Below, piece after piece: positions 11,860-23,376 of a stretch of 64,000 nt of DNA; position 1 is the stretch's first letter; each line of letters begins with the position of its first letter. Origin of the DNA: Meconema thalassinum (lineage: Eukaryota > Arthropoda > Insecta > Orthoptera > Tettigoniidae); the NCBI GenBank assembly GCA_946902985.2, contig OX336395.1, positions 293,317,065 to 293,381,064 on the forward strand. Reading direction: 5' to 3'. The position numbers were made by a program, and so were the translations under genes. The notes under the pieces are model-generated. The model worked only from the letters and a program-made list of their open reading frames with translations, did no database searches and was not told the origin of the DNA.

Positions 11860-12390
11860 TTGAAATCCTCTCCCTTTAATCACCATCCTTTGAAGAAAAT
11901 TAGCCATTCTCTGACGTCTCCTCTATTTTGATGTATCTTCCTTCCTAGATACTTGAAACTGTCGACCTCCCTCAGTTGTTATTCCCATTGTGACTCTCTC
12001 CTCCTCCGCGGTTGTGATCTCTCTCTTGATAAATTTCATCCCATATCCAAGTTCCTCCTCCTTGTTTCCCCAATTGTCTGTAACATTACTTGTATCTTTT
12101 TTTCATCAATTACTTGTGCCACTCGGGCCATTATCATCATCCATCACTACAATGAAAAGTATTGGTGAAACTGCACTTCGCCACCTCCAGCCAATCTGAT
12201 CTCTCTCCTCCCACTTTCACAGAGCTCATATGTCCATTGTACATTTCCTACTACTCCTCTGTTCTCCAAGACCTTCCATACCTTCTATATCTGTATTCAT
12301 AATGCTGTTCCTGTAACTGTCTTGCAGCAAAAATTAGATCTACTGTGGACTTTCCTACTCTGAAGACATCTTGTTCTTATCTCATCCCTT
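11860..12390 (-). pseudogene. LINE reverse-transcriptase remnant
   Basis: Minus-strand frames give fragments typical of a late RT domain: a phrase resembling SPILFIVVMDD near 12160, and VDSFKYLGRKIHQN near 11960-11920. The frame is broken repeatedly, so this is an old copy. It lies in the intron between the exons at 9.6 and 18.4 kb. Confidence 0.55.
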
Positions 12391-12399
12391 CTCTTATTT

Positions 12400-12600
12400 T
12401 TAATAATAATGATAATGGTGTTAGGTCCCTTTTAACTACTGCGGCTTTTTGAAACTCAAGGGTGCCGGAAGTTACCCCTATAAGGGATCTTTTAACATGC
12501 CAGTAAATTACTGACACGGCTCCCTCGTATTTGCGCACCGTCAAATACCAGCTTACTGCACCAGGATTCTATTCTGCAACCTTGGGCACAGCAGGCGAAA
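12400..12600 (-). repeat. Dispersed repeat related to 23470-23660
   Basis: It shares with 23470-23660 the strings ggtcccttttaactact (gtctc in the other copy), cgtgccag / catgccag, gcaccgtcaaat and actgcaccaggattc. The latter is part of a tRNA-like B-box region in inverted orientation (ccaggattcga). It is probably a SINE family ending in an ATAA-rich tail at the left. Confidence 0.6.
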
Positions 12601-12987
12601 ATTAATGTTTCAACACTTTCTCAAAAATCTTTACACAATGGATCATCAATGTTATTCCCACACAGTAAAATGAAGTATTCATAGAAAATTGAAATTCAGC
12701 CCATGGACTGGCAATTATTCTTTAAATTATGATTCATCCATAATTTGGATTTATCAAATATTATGGAAGATACCTTGAGGGGGAACTAGGATTCGAATTA
12801 GGCACAATTTTAAATTAACCTATGATAAGCAGACACTTGCAACAATATTCAGTTTAACCTTCAATTAGTCGCGTGAAAAATATTACATAATTAGTCGCGC
12901 ACGGAAGAAACTCCCAGGTTTGAGAAATGGGTAGAAATTGTGGTTAAAACAATTTTTATTTGTACAACTGACTATTTTAAACATGTT

Positions 12988-15893
12988 CTCCTTGGTGATT
13001 TCAATGCGCAACTTGGACAAGAAAGAAGATATAGAGATATAATTGGAAAATGGACAGCACATAAACGAACCAATAAAAATGGTCAAAGATTAGTCGAAAT
13101 TTGTAGAAACCACAAATTAATCTCTAAATCAACATGTTTTAAAAGACAGCCCCATAAATTGAAAACTTGGAAACATCCTGACTTCAGAAGGGGTGAATGG
13201 CAGTTGGATCATGTCTGCATGGATAAATTTCACCATCGCGAAATTCACAATGTCAAGGTTCTAAGGGGAGTTGACTCAGGATCAGACCACTATGTGGTAA
13301 AGATAAAAATAAAATTAACTCCAATGGCCAAGAAAAAAACTAATAATAACAATAGGAGGAAATTTGATCCATCTACCTTAATAAAAAATATAGAGTACTG
13401 TGAAAGAACAGGAGAAGAGTCTCTCAACACTAAAACATTGGACGAATTAATCACTAAATTAAAATCAATAGCAGAGGAGTTAGCACCAATAAATCCAAGG
13501 AAAAAACATGAATGGTGGAATGTAGATTGTTTTTTTTTTTTTTTTTTTTTCGTGTAGCCTCCTGAGAGGCCGAGTGCAGGTCTTTCTAGTCGACGCCCGT
13601 GGGCGACCTGCGCGTCGGGATGAGAGATGGAATGGATGAAGATGAATGAAACAGGGCAAGGATGTGGAAGGAAGCGGCCGTGGCCTGTCAGAAGGTACTG
13701 TCCCAGCATTTGCCTGGTGTTGAAAATGGGAAACCACGGAAAACCATTTCAAGGACAGCCGACGGTGGGGCTCGAACCCACGCGTCTACCGAGTCAGCAG
13801 AGAGCTTGGCCCCTTGTCCTAACGCTGCGCTTTAGCGCGCGTAGCCACTACTGTCGGTATATGTAGATTGTGATCAAGCAATAGAGAAAAGACACCAAGC
13901 ATGGATAAAACATCAAGCTCTAAAGTCAGAAGAATCAAATTTAGAACTAACTATACAAAGAAAATTAACCCATAAAATCATCAGACAAACGAAACGTAAT
14001 CATCTTAAAAATACACTGGAAAAGATAGAAGACGATTTCAAGAAAAAGCAATCTCGAGATTATTACAAAACATTTGGTAAATATCTAAAAAAATTTGAAG
14101 CTCCAACATTAATGTTGAAAAATCAAACAGGAAAGTTAGCACATTCTAACCAAGAAAATACAGAGATCCTTGCAGAAGCATTCGAGAAACTGTTAAATTG
14201 TGATGATCCACTGGAAACCCTGCAAGTAAACACTGATACACCTATTTTAACTTCACCTGATTTAATAAATCCTCCAAACATTAATGAAGTAGAACTCGCA
14301 ATTAAAGAACAAAAAAATTACAAAACTTGTGGCGAAGACTTAGTCTTTGCTGAAATCTGGAAAAATGCTGGTAAACCTGCGATTATAAATCTTCATCAAC
14401 ATCTAGTTAAAATGTGGATTACTGAAGAAATTCCTGCACACTGGACCACAGGAATAATCCATCCATTATTTAAGAAAGGAGACAAAACGAACCCAGATAA
14501 CTACAGAGGAATTACCCTTCTGGACTGCACATATAAAATTTTCTCTCGTATAATTTACAACAGGATCAAAAACATTCTGGAACCACAACTTGGAGAATAT
14601 CAAGGAGGATTTCGCCCTTACAGAAGTTGTCCAGACCAAATCCTTAGCCTGAAATTAATAATGGAATATTACAAAAACAGAAATAAGCAACTCTTTATCA
14701 CTTTTATAGATTTCAAGAAAGCCTATGATAGTATTCATAGACTGACACTGCTAAAAATCCTCAGATCATACGGTCTCCATCCTAAATTGATAAAAATCAT
14801 TCAATTAACATTATCAAACACAAATTCGAAAGTTAAATTTAGGGGAGAAATATCAACAGCTTTCACAGTAAAAACTGGTCTCAGACAAGGTGATGGATTA
14901 TCCCCTCTGCTTTTCAATGTGGCTCTTGATTATATCATGAAGGTTTGGCAAAAGGAAAACCCTCCTAAGATCAAAATTGGAACAAAACCATCAATAAAAA
15001 TAAACTGCTTAGGATTTGCAGATGACTTGGCTCTTTTAGCACTAGACAAGGAAGAGGTTTGTACTCAGATCACTAGTCTCCAAGAAATTGCTCAAGGGAT
15101 AGGATTACAGATATCCTTTGAAAAAACTGAGATCATGCCTATGAAACCCTTAGATATAAATGAAGTCTATATAAATGATCATAAAATTAACCTAGTTCCT
15201 CAATTTAAGTATCTTGGAGAAATTATAACACATAACTTAAACGAAAAAGTAACTTGGATAAATAGAACAAATAAAATGAAAAAGGCACAATCTCTAACCT
15301 GGTCAACATATAATAAAAAATGCCTATCAATAGCTACTAAGATCCAACATTATAAAACTGTAACTCTCCCTGAAGCCACTTATGCTTGTGAAACACTGTT
15401 CCAAATTAAAAATGAACAAAGAACTGATCAGCTCCTCAAAACGGAAAGAAGAATCATTAGAACGTGCATAAATAAAAAGTATCAGGTTGAGGGAGTCTGG
15501 AGGATTCTCCCAAATGAAACTGTCTATCGTGAGATTGATCCAATCACCAGCACAATGAAGAAGAAAAGAATTTCATATTTTTTTCACATCTTACGGCTTC
15601 CAGAAAACAGAATTGTACGCCAACTGGTGATGAGAAATCTAGGAAAGAAAACTGGAGGTAAATGGATCCAAGAAATCCAACAAGATCTCAAAGCAGTTGG
15701 ACTCAAAATAACAGATGCCGAGGAGAAAAATAAAATTAACACCATACTTAAAACTCACAAATTTTCTGCAGAAATGACACACAGAAAGCCTATGGAGATT
15801 TCAGATGAGTTGAGAAAATCCCGATCTGAAAGAATGAAAAAGTACTGGAAAGAGCGCAAGAACCAAGCAGTACTACCTTCAAAGAAGAAGTGA
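12988..15893 (+). pseudogene. LINE ORF2-like endonuclease-reverse transcriptase, SINE-interrupted
   Basis: The protein copies LINE RNA into DNA at a nicked target. The C-terminal half of an APE endonuclease comes first: LLGDFNAQLGQE, QLDHVCMDKF and DSGSDHYVV with the catalytic histidine. A SINE at 13531-13860 breaks the frame after EWWNVDC. Beyond it the frame resumes and is open to the stop at 15893. RT landmarks are FKKGDKTNPDNYRGITLL, FIDFKKAYDSIHR, GLRQGDGLSPLLFN and the catalytic FADDLALL near 15013. The thumb region contains PQFKYLGEIIT. The C-terminal part is basic. Without the SINE I see no other break in this copy. The endonuclease resembles the RTE/BovB-derived CFDP2 type. Confidence 0.9.
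13531..13860 (-). mobile_element. tRNA-derived SINE inside the LINE
   Basis: The 11-bp target duplication atgtagattgt lies at 13520-13530 and 13861-13871. The insert begins with a run of about 20 T (poly-A on the SINE strand). It ends, on the minus strand, in a tRNA-like head with the B box GGTTCGAGCCCC. A second, truncated copy is at 52090-52330 (shared ggaaaccacggaaaaccatt). This is the third level of a piggyBac > LINE > SINE nest. Confidence 0.95.
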
Positions 15894-15953
15894 TTGTGGA
15901 ACGACTCAAGTGGTCCAATGTGACCAATCAAGATTAATAATAATAAACATGTT

Positions 15954-16189
15954 AAAATTCTATAATTATTATTTGGAAGTAGAAATATGTTTTATATGTT
16001 TTGGTTAAGTAATTTTTTAATTACTAAGTCAAAAACAAACTATACAAATTTTAAACTACAAAACTTTAAACATGAAAAATAATGTGTAATTCAACAATTA
16101 TAAACCTACAGGTACAGGTACTAATATTTGCCCAAAAAAAAAAAAAACATAAAGTAAAAAGAACAGAACAAAACACCTGAAATCAGTCT
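15954..16189. other. piggyBac 3' untranslated DNA
   Basis: AT-rich sequence between the LINE insertion and the transposase stop codon, still inside the piggyBac. It has a run of A at 16134-16146. Confidence 0.6.
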
Positions 16190-17975
16190 CTACACTTCCT
16201 CATCACTGCTGCCTTGGTTGCCATTTTCTGCACAGTTGGTACAGAGGGAAGTTGTATGCCTCTTACAAATGTATCTTGAGCACTTTGAGCATGTCACAAC
16301 AGTTTTTCTGTTTTCCCTCCAAGTACAATATGCACAGCGCCCGGCTGCTCCAGCCGCATGTGGTCTTTTCGTATCTTCATCTTCAATACCAGCGATTTTT
16401 CTTGCTTGTCGCTTCACTTGGCGAGGTAGATTTTCCTGTAGAGCTCTTTGTCTGATATGATCCATTGACAGTTCTTTTGAGAGTGTTTTTAAAAAGTTTC
16501 TGCGGACAATATTTGCCTGAGTGTTGGCTAAATATATTATGTTAGCATTCACTGCACCAATGTTCGTAAGAGCGAAAAACAGAGCCAAGGGCCATCTGTT
16601 TGTTTTTCTTCCCACATTGTAGACTGCCTTCAACTTGTCCAGGGTGTCAACTCCCCCTTTTGTTTTGTTATAATAAGTTAGCATTTCTGGCTTGAGTGCG
16701 TCACCACTTTCAACGTCAATGTCATCAGAATCGTGCAATGATGACAGCAGCAAGACAACTTTATTTTTCTTTGCTTTGTAAGCAAGTAGAGTTGTGTCAT
16801 AACCGTAAAAAAAAAACTACTGTGTACTGGTCGATTAGTATGCTCTTGTACTATTGGTGGTAATTCAACCTTATTTTTACGCAAGGTTCCGACAAGAGAG
16901 AGCTGATGGTCACTTGCCAATTCATCACAGAGCGGTATAGAGCAGAAGTAATTGTCTACGGTCACATTCCTACCCGACTGGTAAATAGGCCGTGTTAATC
17001 TAAGCACAACATCCTTCGCTCTATTGCTTATATTGAATGGTCCTTGTTGTTGCTTCCCACAGTAAACTTCCATTTTGCTGGCATAAAATGTCTTAGAATC
17101 AGCCAGGGCGTATACTTTTATGCCGTATTTAGCAGGTTTTGTTTTCATATACTGCCTAAACGGGCACCGGCCTCTAAAAGGTTCTAACATTTCGTCTATA
17201 GTGAAGTTTTCTCCAAGGGTGTAGTTGTTGACGCAGTTTTCAATGAAGACTTCAAATATTTCTCGCAGCGGAGCAAGTTTGTCAAGCTGTCGTCTTTCTT
17301 GTCTTGTAGTAGCATCGTCGAATCTTAGACTACTCAATAGAAACCTCCATCTTTTCAAAGACAATGTAGATCGGAAAAATTCTACTCCAGTAAAATCATT
17401 TGCATATAAGTCATCCAGATTTAGGTGTGACGATTTCAGGGTCCCCGCCATATACAGTAGCCCTAACATAGCTTTCATTTCAATAATGTCTGTATCCTTT
17501 GCATCTCTATCTCTTCCGTACTGTTGTCGGTTTACTGTAATTCGGTCATTTGTGTAGCGGACAATTGTATCTATCATGGGGTCTGTAAAAAACAAACTCC
17601 AGGAATCCCAGGCTGTACGAGCTTCTCGAGCATCTCTTCGTGGGCCAGGTAGATGTACTCTCAGAATGTTGTGGGGTCTACGTCTAGCATTCCTCGAAAT
17701 AGGTGGTCTACACGAATACCAGCGAGTTAGTTTGTCTTTACCCAAAATAAAGTTTGTGTTTCTATTCACATCAAAAATAGGGATTGGCTGTTGAACTGGA
17801 TGTACATCTGGCACTGGATCTGGCTGTTCTTCATCTTCAGATTGTTCTGTGCTCGTATTGTGGTCAGAAACTTCTAAAATGTCTTCAACCTCACTACCGT
17901 CAGAAAAGATGTCATCTTCGTCTGACATTGGCTCCAATAACAGAGCATTAATTCTGCTTTCTTCTCTAGGATCCA
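16190..17975 (-). pseudogene. piggyBac transposase, near-intact with one visible frameshift
   Basis: This encodes a PGBD-like DDE_Tnp_1_7 transposase specific for TTAA. I take the ATG at 17975 (MDPREESRINALL), although an in-frame ATG exists at 17997. The acidic N-terminus (MSDEDDIFSDGSEVED) is followed by the catalytic core. The first aspartate lies in TIDEMLEPFRGRCPF, the second in NVTVDNYFCSIPL and the third in KTKGGVDTLDKL. The C-terminal cysteine-rich DNA-binding domain is present: CAYCTWRENRKTVVTCSKC. The frame shifts once, at a run of about ten A at 16806-16815. Elsewhere it is open for roughly 590 codons, close to family length. The single homopolymer lesion could be a real mutation or an assembly error. 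Confidence 0.92.
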
Positions 17976-18399
17976 TTATGAAGTAAAACACACCCAAAGT
18001 TACATATAACTAAACGATATTATCTAAAAAAGTATACACGCACTTAGTCGCACACGGGACTTTCTACCGTTCACATTGGCAGCACAAATAGTCACGCACG
18101 GAAGATCAGACCAGGTCATTTAGCAAATCGTTGTTGACAAGCACGCCTCGTGCCGAACACTGACAACAATATAAGTGAAATGTACGGAAGGGAAGGGGGG
18201 AGAGCTGTTGGGTCAGCAAACCCGCCACCACCTCAAACCGGTACAGTCAGCGCAAAACAAATAGGACCCGGGAGAAAATCCCGTGACGCGACTAATTGAA
18301 GGTTAAATAGAGTTAACACACACTAAGTATTCTTGATAGTGACAGGATTTTGACTGTCTCTAATAATAAAAGAGCTTGTTTCGCTGAATCTTATCGTAC

Positions 18400-18569
18400 C
18401 TGTCTCTGATCTACACGAGTCGTGCCGTCCAGTCGAAGATAGATGTGGCCGTGGAAATTGAGGAAAGCTTCAAGTACATCCAACATCCTCGTCATCTGCG
18501 TGAAAATCAGTACCCTGTGGTGATCTGCTTTCAATTGCCGAAGTAATCGGTCTAGCACCTGCAGTTTAC
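18400..18569 (-). CDS. dom: SWR1-class ATPase (Domino/SRCAP-like), helicase C-lobe exon 3 of 4 visible
   Basis: This exon encodes the start of the second RecA-like lobe of the SNF2 motor. It reads KLQVLDRLLRQLKADHHR, then motif IV RVLIFTQMTRMLDVLEAFL, then YLRLDGTTRVDQRQ. The acceptor is ttgtttgtag immediately before 18569 and the donor is gtacga after 18400. The first two bases (GT) complete a Gly codon begun by the last G of the 25107 exon, and the exon ends in phase 0, matching the 9813 exon. The 170 bp are unbroken. A LINE remnant begins about 20-25 bp upstream of the acceptor, so little intron remains for the branch site. Confidence 0.94.
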
Positions 18570-18589
18570 CTACAAACAATCGAAAATAT

Positions 18590-19260
18590 AGAAATAATGC
18601 TATGATTTGATCCAAACAGGAACATCCAATAGACAGACATGAGACAAAAAATGAATAATAATAAAATAGCCAAAACAGGGCTACAAATCTCATACGAAAA
18701 AACACAGTACATGGACACAAAATCTACAGATACCCACTGGAAACCAAGTATGGAAAAATAACACAGGTGGTAAGTTTCCAATAACAGTACTTACCAGAAG
18801 TCTTATATGCTTCAGAAACGACAGTAATCAAGGGAAGAACAAATATCCAGCAACAAGAAAAACCAGAAAGAGAGAAATACTGAGAAAGATGGTATATTGG
18901 ACATTCACGGCCAGTGAATAAAACTCAGCAAATTTTTCTAGGTTTGTGCCGTGAGTTTTATACAGAGAAAGATCTACGGGCCAGTTCAGAAAGAGGGAAT
19001 ACGGATAAAGAGACCGACAATAGAACTATACAAACAAAGATGATTATAAACAAAAGAAGAGCAAAATCCTATGGACACATACATAGGATGAACGAAGACA
19101 CACTGACCAAGATTTTTTTAAAATGTAGTTATGAATAGTAGCCAACATTGAAAACCAGGGTAAAAGAAACCGTGGAGGAACTCAAAAATCTAAACATCTC
19201 AACAATACACATGGCAGACAGGAAAACATAGAGAAAAACTCGAACAACAGAAATTTTAGC
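18590..19260 (+). pseudogene. LINE 3' remnant next to a splice acceptor
   Basis: Plus-strand frames contain a typical RT phrase, GLQISYEKTQYMDTKS near 18680, and a C-terminal phrase AKSYGHIHRMNEDTLTKIF near 19060-19110. Stops and shifts break the frame. The block lies just upstream of the exon at 18400-18569. Confidence 0.65.
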
Positions 19261-19790
19261 TAATGTCTAAAGAGAGGAGAGGGGAGAGAGAAAGCATAGT
19301 GATTATATGTTTTTGGGAAGAAAGAAGGGACAGAAAAAAACAACATGAAAATTGATTGTGTTTTAACAGTCTCCTTAAGGGGGAATCAACGAAAATAATA
19401 ATAATAAAATAGATAACAGCAAACTGGGAAGGGAGAAATATCAGGGCAAGTAGAAGATAAGACACACACCTGTATGAACCACAGAATTGTTTGCCAACAG
19501 CACAAAAGCCTCCCCCTCCTGCTCCCTGAGACTCCAAGAAGGCACACCCGTTTATTCTTAGTTACAGAACTGACTCTGAGCATATCATTTCTACCACTGA
19601 CAGCGAGACTTCATTCTTCTGCCTTAACTCGATCTCTGACTATGTTTCTCACCATCTTTTTTACTCAACCATCCACTTCTCACAGTAGGCTCCTTTTCCT
19701 CTCTATCTTTCCCTTCATAGCTACAGAAAAAGAGCAAACAAGATACAATATGAAAGAGAAGAAATGAGGAAATTAAAGAGAGAGACAGAC
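19261..19790. other. Intron, nothing recognised
   Basis: Low-complexity stretches (aataataataat near 19396 and purine-rich tracts). No domain or repeat family recognised. Confidence 0.4.
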
Positions 19791-19807
19791 AGCACTGGGC
19801 GATAATA

Positions 19808-20192
19808 ATAATAATAATAATAATGTATGGCCTCGGGTGCCGGGTGCAAGCTTTGTTAATTGACACCCAGAGGGCAGCTTGCATGTCGAATTTCGTCGTT
19901 CCTTTGAACGCTATAAAAGTCGAGGAGGTTAGATATCTTAAGCTCCTTGACACTACAGCGCTTTCTAGTAGAGAATGGAAGAACTTTGTGTTGGCGGAAA
20001 ATCCCGAGATTAATTTTGCCATTGAACACACCCTACTGAATTCAAATGGGTTCTTAAACATGCCAACAACGTATGACAACCATGTCGTGATTTTTGTCGC
20101 CTTTCAAAAACCACTTACCTACCACGGCCAGGGGCAAACCTGCAAGCTTGGGGTTGGTAGTCCAACACGTTAACCAATCACCCACCGTGGCA
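19808..20192 (-). mobile_element. tRNA-derived SINE (family with TGGGTGAGTGGTTA head), copy 1
   Basis: A direct repeat of about 17 bp, agcactgggcgataata, flanks it (19791 and 20193). The 3' end is a (taa)n tail at the left. The tRNA-like head, on the minus strand at the right, contains a variant of the family A-box region ttgccacggtgggtgattgg. Other copies are at 20341-20721, 24622-25010 and a fragment near 28385-28775. Confidence 0.9.
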
Positions 20193-20340
20193 AGCACTGG
20201 GCGATAATAAATAAAGTTCAGTACATTGCACCATTATGTACAGTGCTTGCAGAAAGTTTAGGGACAGGTCTAAATTTTCTTTGATGCACATTTGTCCCTA
20301 AAGTAACAGCATTTCAGTCATTGTGTTACATCATGTTATT

Positions 20341-20721
20341 GCTTGCCTCGGTGGGTGAGTGGTTATAGTGACGGACTACCAACCCCAAGATTGCAGGTTC
20401 GCCCCTGGCCATGGTAAGTGATTTTTGAAGGCGACAAAAAATCACGATACTTGTGTCATACGTTGTTGGCATGTTAAAGAACCCATTTGAATTCAGTAGG
20501 CCGTGTTCAATGGCAAAATTAATCTCGGGATTTTCCGCCAACACAAAGTTCCTCCATTCTCTACTTGAAAGCGCTGTAGTGTCAAGGAGTTTAGATATCT
20601 AACCTCCTTGACTTTCATAGCGTTCAAAGGAACGACGAAATTCGACATGCAAGCTACCCTCTGGGTGTCAATTAACAAAGTTTGCACCAGGCACCCGAGG
20701 CCATACGATATTATTATTATT
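20341..20721 (+). mobile_element. tRNA-derived SINE, copy 2 (opposite orientation to copy 1)
   Basis: The target duplication is atcatgttatt (about 20330-20340 and 20722-20732). The tRNA-like head gcctcggtgggtgagtggtt is followed by a B box GGTTCGCCCCT. The body matches copy 1 in inverted orientation, and the tail is (att)n. It sits in the left arm of the foldback element. Confidence 0.92.
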
Positions 20722-20793
20722 ATCATGTTATTAAACATCTATATGGGGGGTTTTCATTTAAAATGTTGCTGCTCTAGCTCTTAATAATTTTAG

Positions 20794-20980
20794 GGGACGT
20801 GGTGGCTCAGCGGTCTAGCTGTATGCCTCTCACCGGGTTCGATTCCCAGTCAATGCATGTGAGATTTTCGAAATGAAATGCCATGTTCTGTGGTTCAGAT
20901 TCCACGTAAAAAGGAGGTCCCGTGTTTCATGATCTCAAGATTAACGGTCACGTTAAACTACAAGCTTCCTTCCTTTTTTC
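20794..20980 (+). mobile_element. Short tRNA-derived SINE in the foldback arm
   Basis: The target duplication is ttaata(a/c)ttttag at 20781-20793 and 20981-20993. The head gtggtggctcagcggtctag is followed by a B box gggttcgattcccag. The body is only about 130 bp and ends in a pyrimidine-rich stretch. Confidence 0.85.
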
Positions 20981-21009
20981 TTAATACTTTTAGATATGGG
21001 ATGTTTTAC

Positions 21010-21872
21010 TTACCTTACCCAGTGGCACTACGGTCCATGTAGAGCCTTGGCCGCCTCAACGATCCTCTGCCACTCGTTACGGCGCCAGCCTCTCACACCC
21101 ATCTTCCGGAGATCTTCCTCCACGTTGTCAAGCCACCTTTTCCTTAGACATCCAGGCAGGCGACGTCCTTCTGGTTTCTGGCAATATACCTTCTTTACAC
21201 TTCTTTCGGGTGGCATACATTCGATGTGTCCCTTCCATCTGAGTCTTGCTCTTTTGATCTCCGTTACAACACTAGGCTCTTCATACATCTCATATACCTT
21301 GGTATTCGTCCTAATATGCCATCCATCTTCTTCCTGCACAGGACCATATACACGACGTAATAGTTTCCTCTCCCAGGTGTCTAGAAGGATCTCATCACGT
21401 CTTGTCATTGCCCATGTCTCAGATGCGTTCATTACAAGGGGTCGTAACACTGTCCTATATGTACGTTTCTTGCTCCTTCTGCAGATCAGCCGAGATTTCA
21501 GAAGATGCTGCAAGCTGTAATAAGCCTTGTTGCCTGCCTTAATTCTTCATTTTATGTCCAAATGCATCTCCTTTATCTGTGTCAAGACTGACCCTAAATA
21601 CTTAAAGGATACAGCCCTTTCAAAACTATACCTTCCTATTTTTACCTGATCTCCTCCTGTATTTCTATTCATTACCATATACTTTGTTTTGTCCCTGCTT
21701 TCAATGATTCATCATCCAATTCTCTCAACACTTCCGTAAGCCTCCTCTCATTTCTGCACAAAATATCCACATCGTCAGCATATGCACGATATTGCATTGT
21801 TCTTTTAAACAGTGTTCCATCTGGATTGATTTCTATCTTCCGTATTACTCGTTCCAGCGTAATGTTAAACAG
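21010..21872 (-). pseudogene. 5'-truncated LINE, RT C-terminal part
   Basis: The 15-bp target duplication tatgggatgttttac is perfect (20995-21009 and 21873-21887). On the minus strand the fragment starts in the RT palm, with AYADDVDILCRNERRLTEVL near 21790. It continues through a broken region to the open stretch 21513-21028. That part contains VLRPLVMNASETWAMTRRDE and RLRWKGHIECMPPERSVKKV. It ends at the 3' terminus at 21010. The copy is dead because it lacks the endonuclease and most of the RT. Confidence 0.9.
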
Positions 21873-22578
21873 TATGGGATGTTTTACCCATTTTAAATAG
21901 GGCTAAAAAAAATGTTTTTCTTTCTTCCAAAAACTGCTGGTCCTACAGCTATGAAATTTTTGCTGCAGTTTTACTACAACAAATCAATCATAAAAATAAA
22001 ATTACAACCTGGGAAAGAAACTTACTACTCATTTGGTTGCCTCTCAAACTTTCTTCCCCGGAAATTTAGATGGCAAAATTGGCAATTTTGTTCCGCGACA
22101 ACTTCCTATTGGCAACAATTCGAGAAAGCGCCCACAGCGGATCCAACAAAAACAAGACATGGAGAAAACAACTGCGCAGTCACAATAGCTCAAGTGTTGC
22201 CCATCGGAAGTTATCGCGGAACGAAATTGACCAACTTTGCCGCCAAAATTACCAGGGAAAAAAGTTTGTTTCAGAGGCGACCAAATGAGTAATATTTTTT
22301 TTAATGATTGACTCGTGTTAGTAAAACTGCAGTAAAAATTTCATAGCTATAGGACTTGCAGTTTGAGAAAAAATACATTTTAGTAGGAAAAAGTTTTTTT
22401 TAGCCCTGTTTAAAAAAGGTAAAACACTCCATCTCCAAAAGTATTAAGAGCTAGAGCAGCAACATTTTAAATGAAAACCCCCCATATAGATGTTTAATAA
22501 CATTATGTAAAACAATAACTGAAATGCTGTTACTTTGAGGACAAATGTGCATCAAGCGAAATTTAGACCTGTCCTTAA

Positions 22579-23376
22579 ACATGGTGGCCACTCAAATCGG
22601 TCAATGATACTCCAGAAGTTTTCCAGGAATTTCCCAGGAGTAATTCTCATTTTTCCAGACTTAAAAATAAGCGCGAGTCCGAGGGGGGCTTTATCGTTTA
22701 CCTACTTCAAGACCAAAATAAAGCAGTTGTGTTTGGTTTACTTATACAGATGATGACAAAAATTAGTGGTGATTGTGTTATTGATATGCAAGCCTACAAA
22801 CAAATGATTTAATTGTCGTTGTAAAAACGCCTTTGGGACTGAAATATCCGGGAAAAAAACAAGATGCCGCCTGCAATTTTATTGTGGTGAAGTTATCGAC
22901 TCAATAAAAAACTAACTTTCTTCGGCTTTTCCCAATTAGCTGAAGTCACTGGAGCCAACCAGGCTAATTTTGGTTTTGGCCGGGGATTTAAGGTCGGATG
23001 CCCTTCCTGACGCCAAGTGATGTTTCAGGTGAAAATTCCACCCCCGTCACCGGGATTCGAACCCCAGCCGTCCGGGTGAAAGACGAGCAGCGAAGCCACT
23101 GCGCCATCACGGTCCCCTAGTTGTCTACTCAATATGTTTTACAAAAATACTGTTGCGTGTTCTTCCACACCCAAACAGGTAGCCTGAGGAAATTTCTTTC
23201 GTTAACGATCCAGTGCTCACCCAAAACCGCAGCTGGAGTATGATTTAAGATGGAAAGATATTTATAATTAATTAACAATGGCTATTTTCCAGGAGTTTTC
23301 CAGGAATTTCCAGACCTAATAAAAATCCAGGAGTTTTCCAGGATTTCCAGGCTATCCAGGAGTAGTGGCCACCATG
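22579..23376. mobile_element. TIR element inserted in the right foldback arm
   Basis: The termini acatggtggccact and agtggccaccatg are inverted copies. TTAA lies on each side (22575-22578 and 23377-23380). The opposite arm of the foldback shows the uninterrupted sequence around 20250. Inside are clustered ttttccaggaatttcc motifs near both ends. No ORF supports a family. Confidence 0.72.
22925..23117 (-). mobile_element. tRNA-derived SINE
   Basis: On the minus strand the head reads accgtgatggcgcagtggct, with a B box ggttcgaatccc near 23055. The rest of the body (ggatgcccttcctgacgcca) is typical of insect and molluscan SINEs. It lies inside the 22579-23376 element. Confidence 0.75.

Larger units (their letters stand above)
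12988..15943 (+). mobile_element. 5'-truncated LINE inserted in the piggyBac
   Basis: The 10-bp target duplication taaacatgtt occurs at 12978-12987 and 15944-15953. The element begins inside its endonuclease domain, so it was 5'-truncated during insertion. It ends in a taataataa-type tail. A shorter copy of the same family lies at 59832-60410 and is almost identical over the last 570 bp, so the family was recently active. A SINE at 13531-13860 interrupts it. Confidence 0.93.
12858..18302 (-). mobile_element. piggyBac-type transposon (copy 1)
   Basis: TTAA flanks both ends (12854-12857 and 18303-18306). The terminal inverted repeats are perfect over 16 bp: ccttcaattagtcgcg and its reverse complement. 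The transposase lies on the minus strand at 16190-17975. A LINE (12988-15943) has inserted between the left TIR and the transposase 3' end. The whole block lies in the intron between exons at 9.6 and 18.4 kb. Confidence 0.95.

Noticed and set aside
21912..22292. Plus-strand 126-codon frame
   Set aside because: It spans the centre of the foldback element and is composed of inverted arm sequence, so its openness is incidental.
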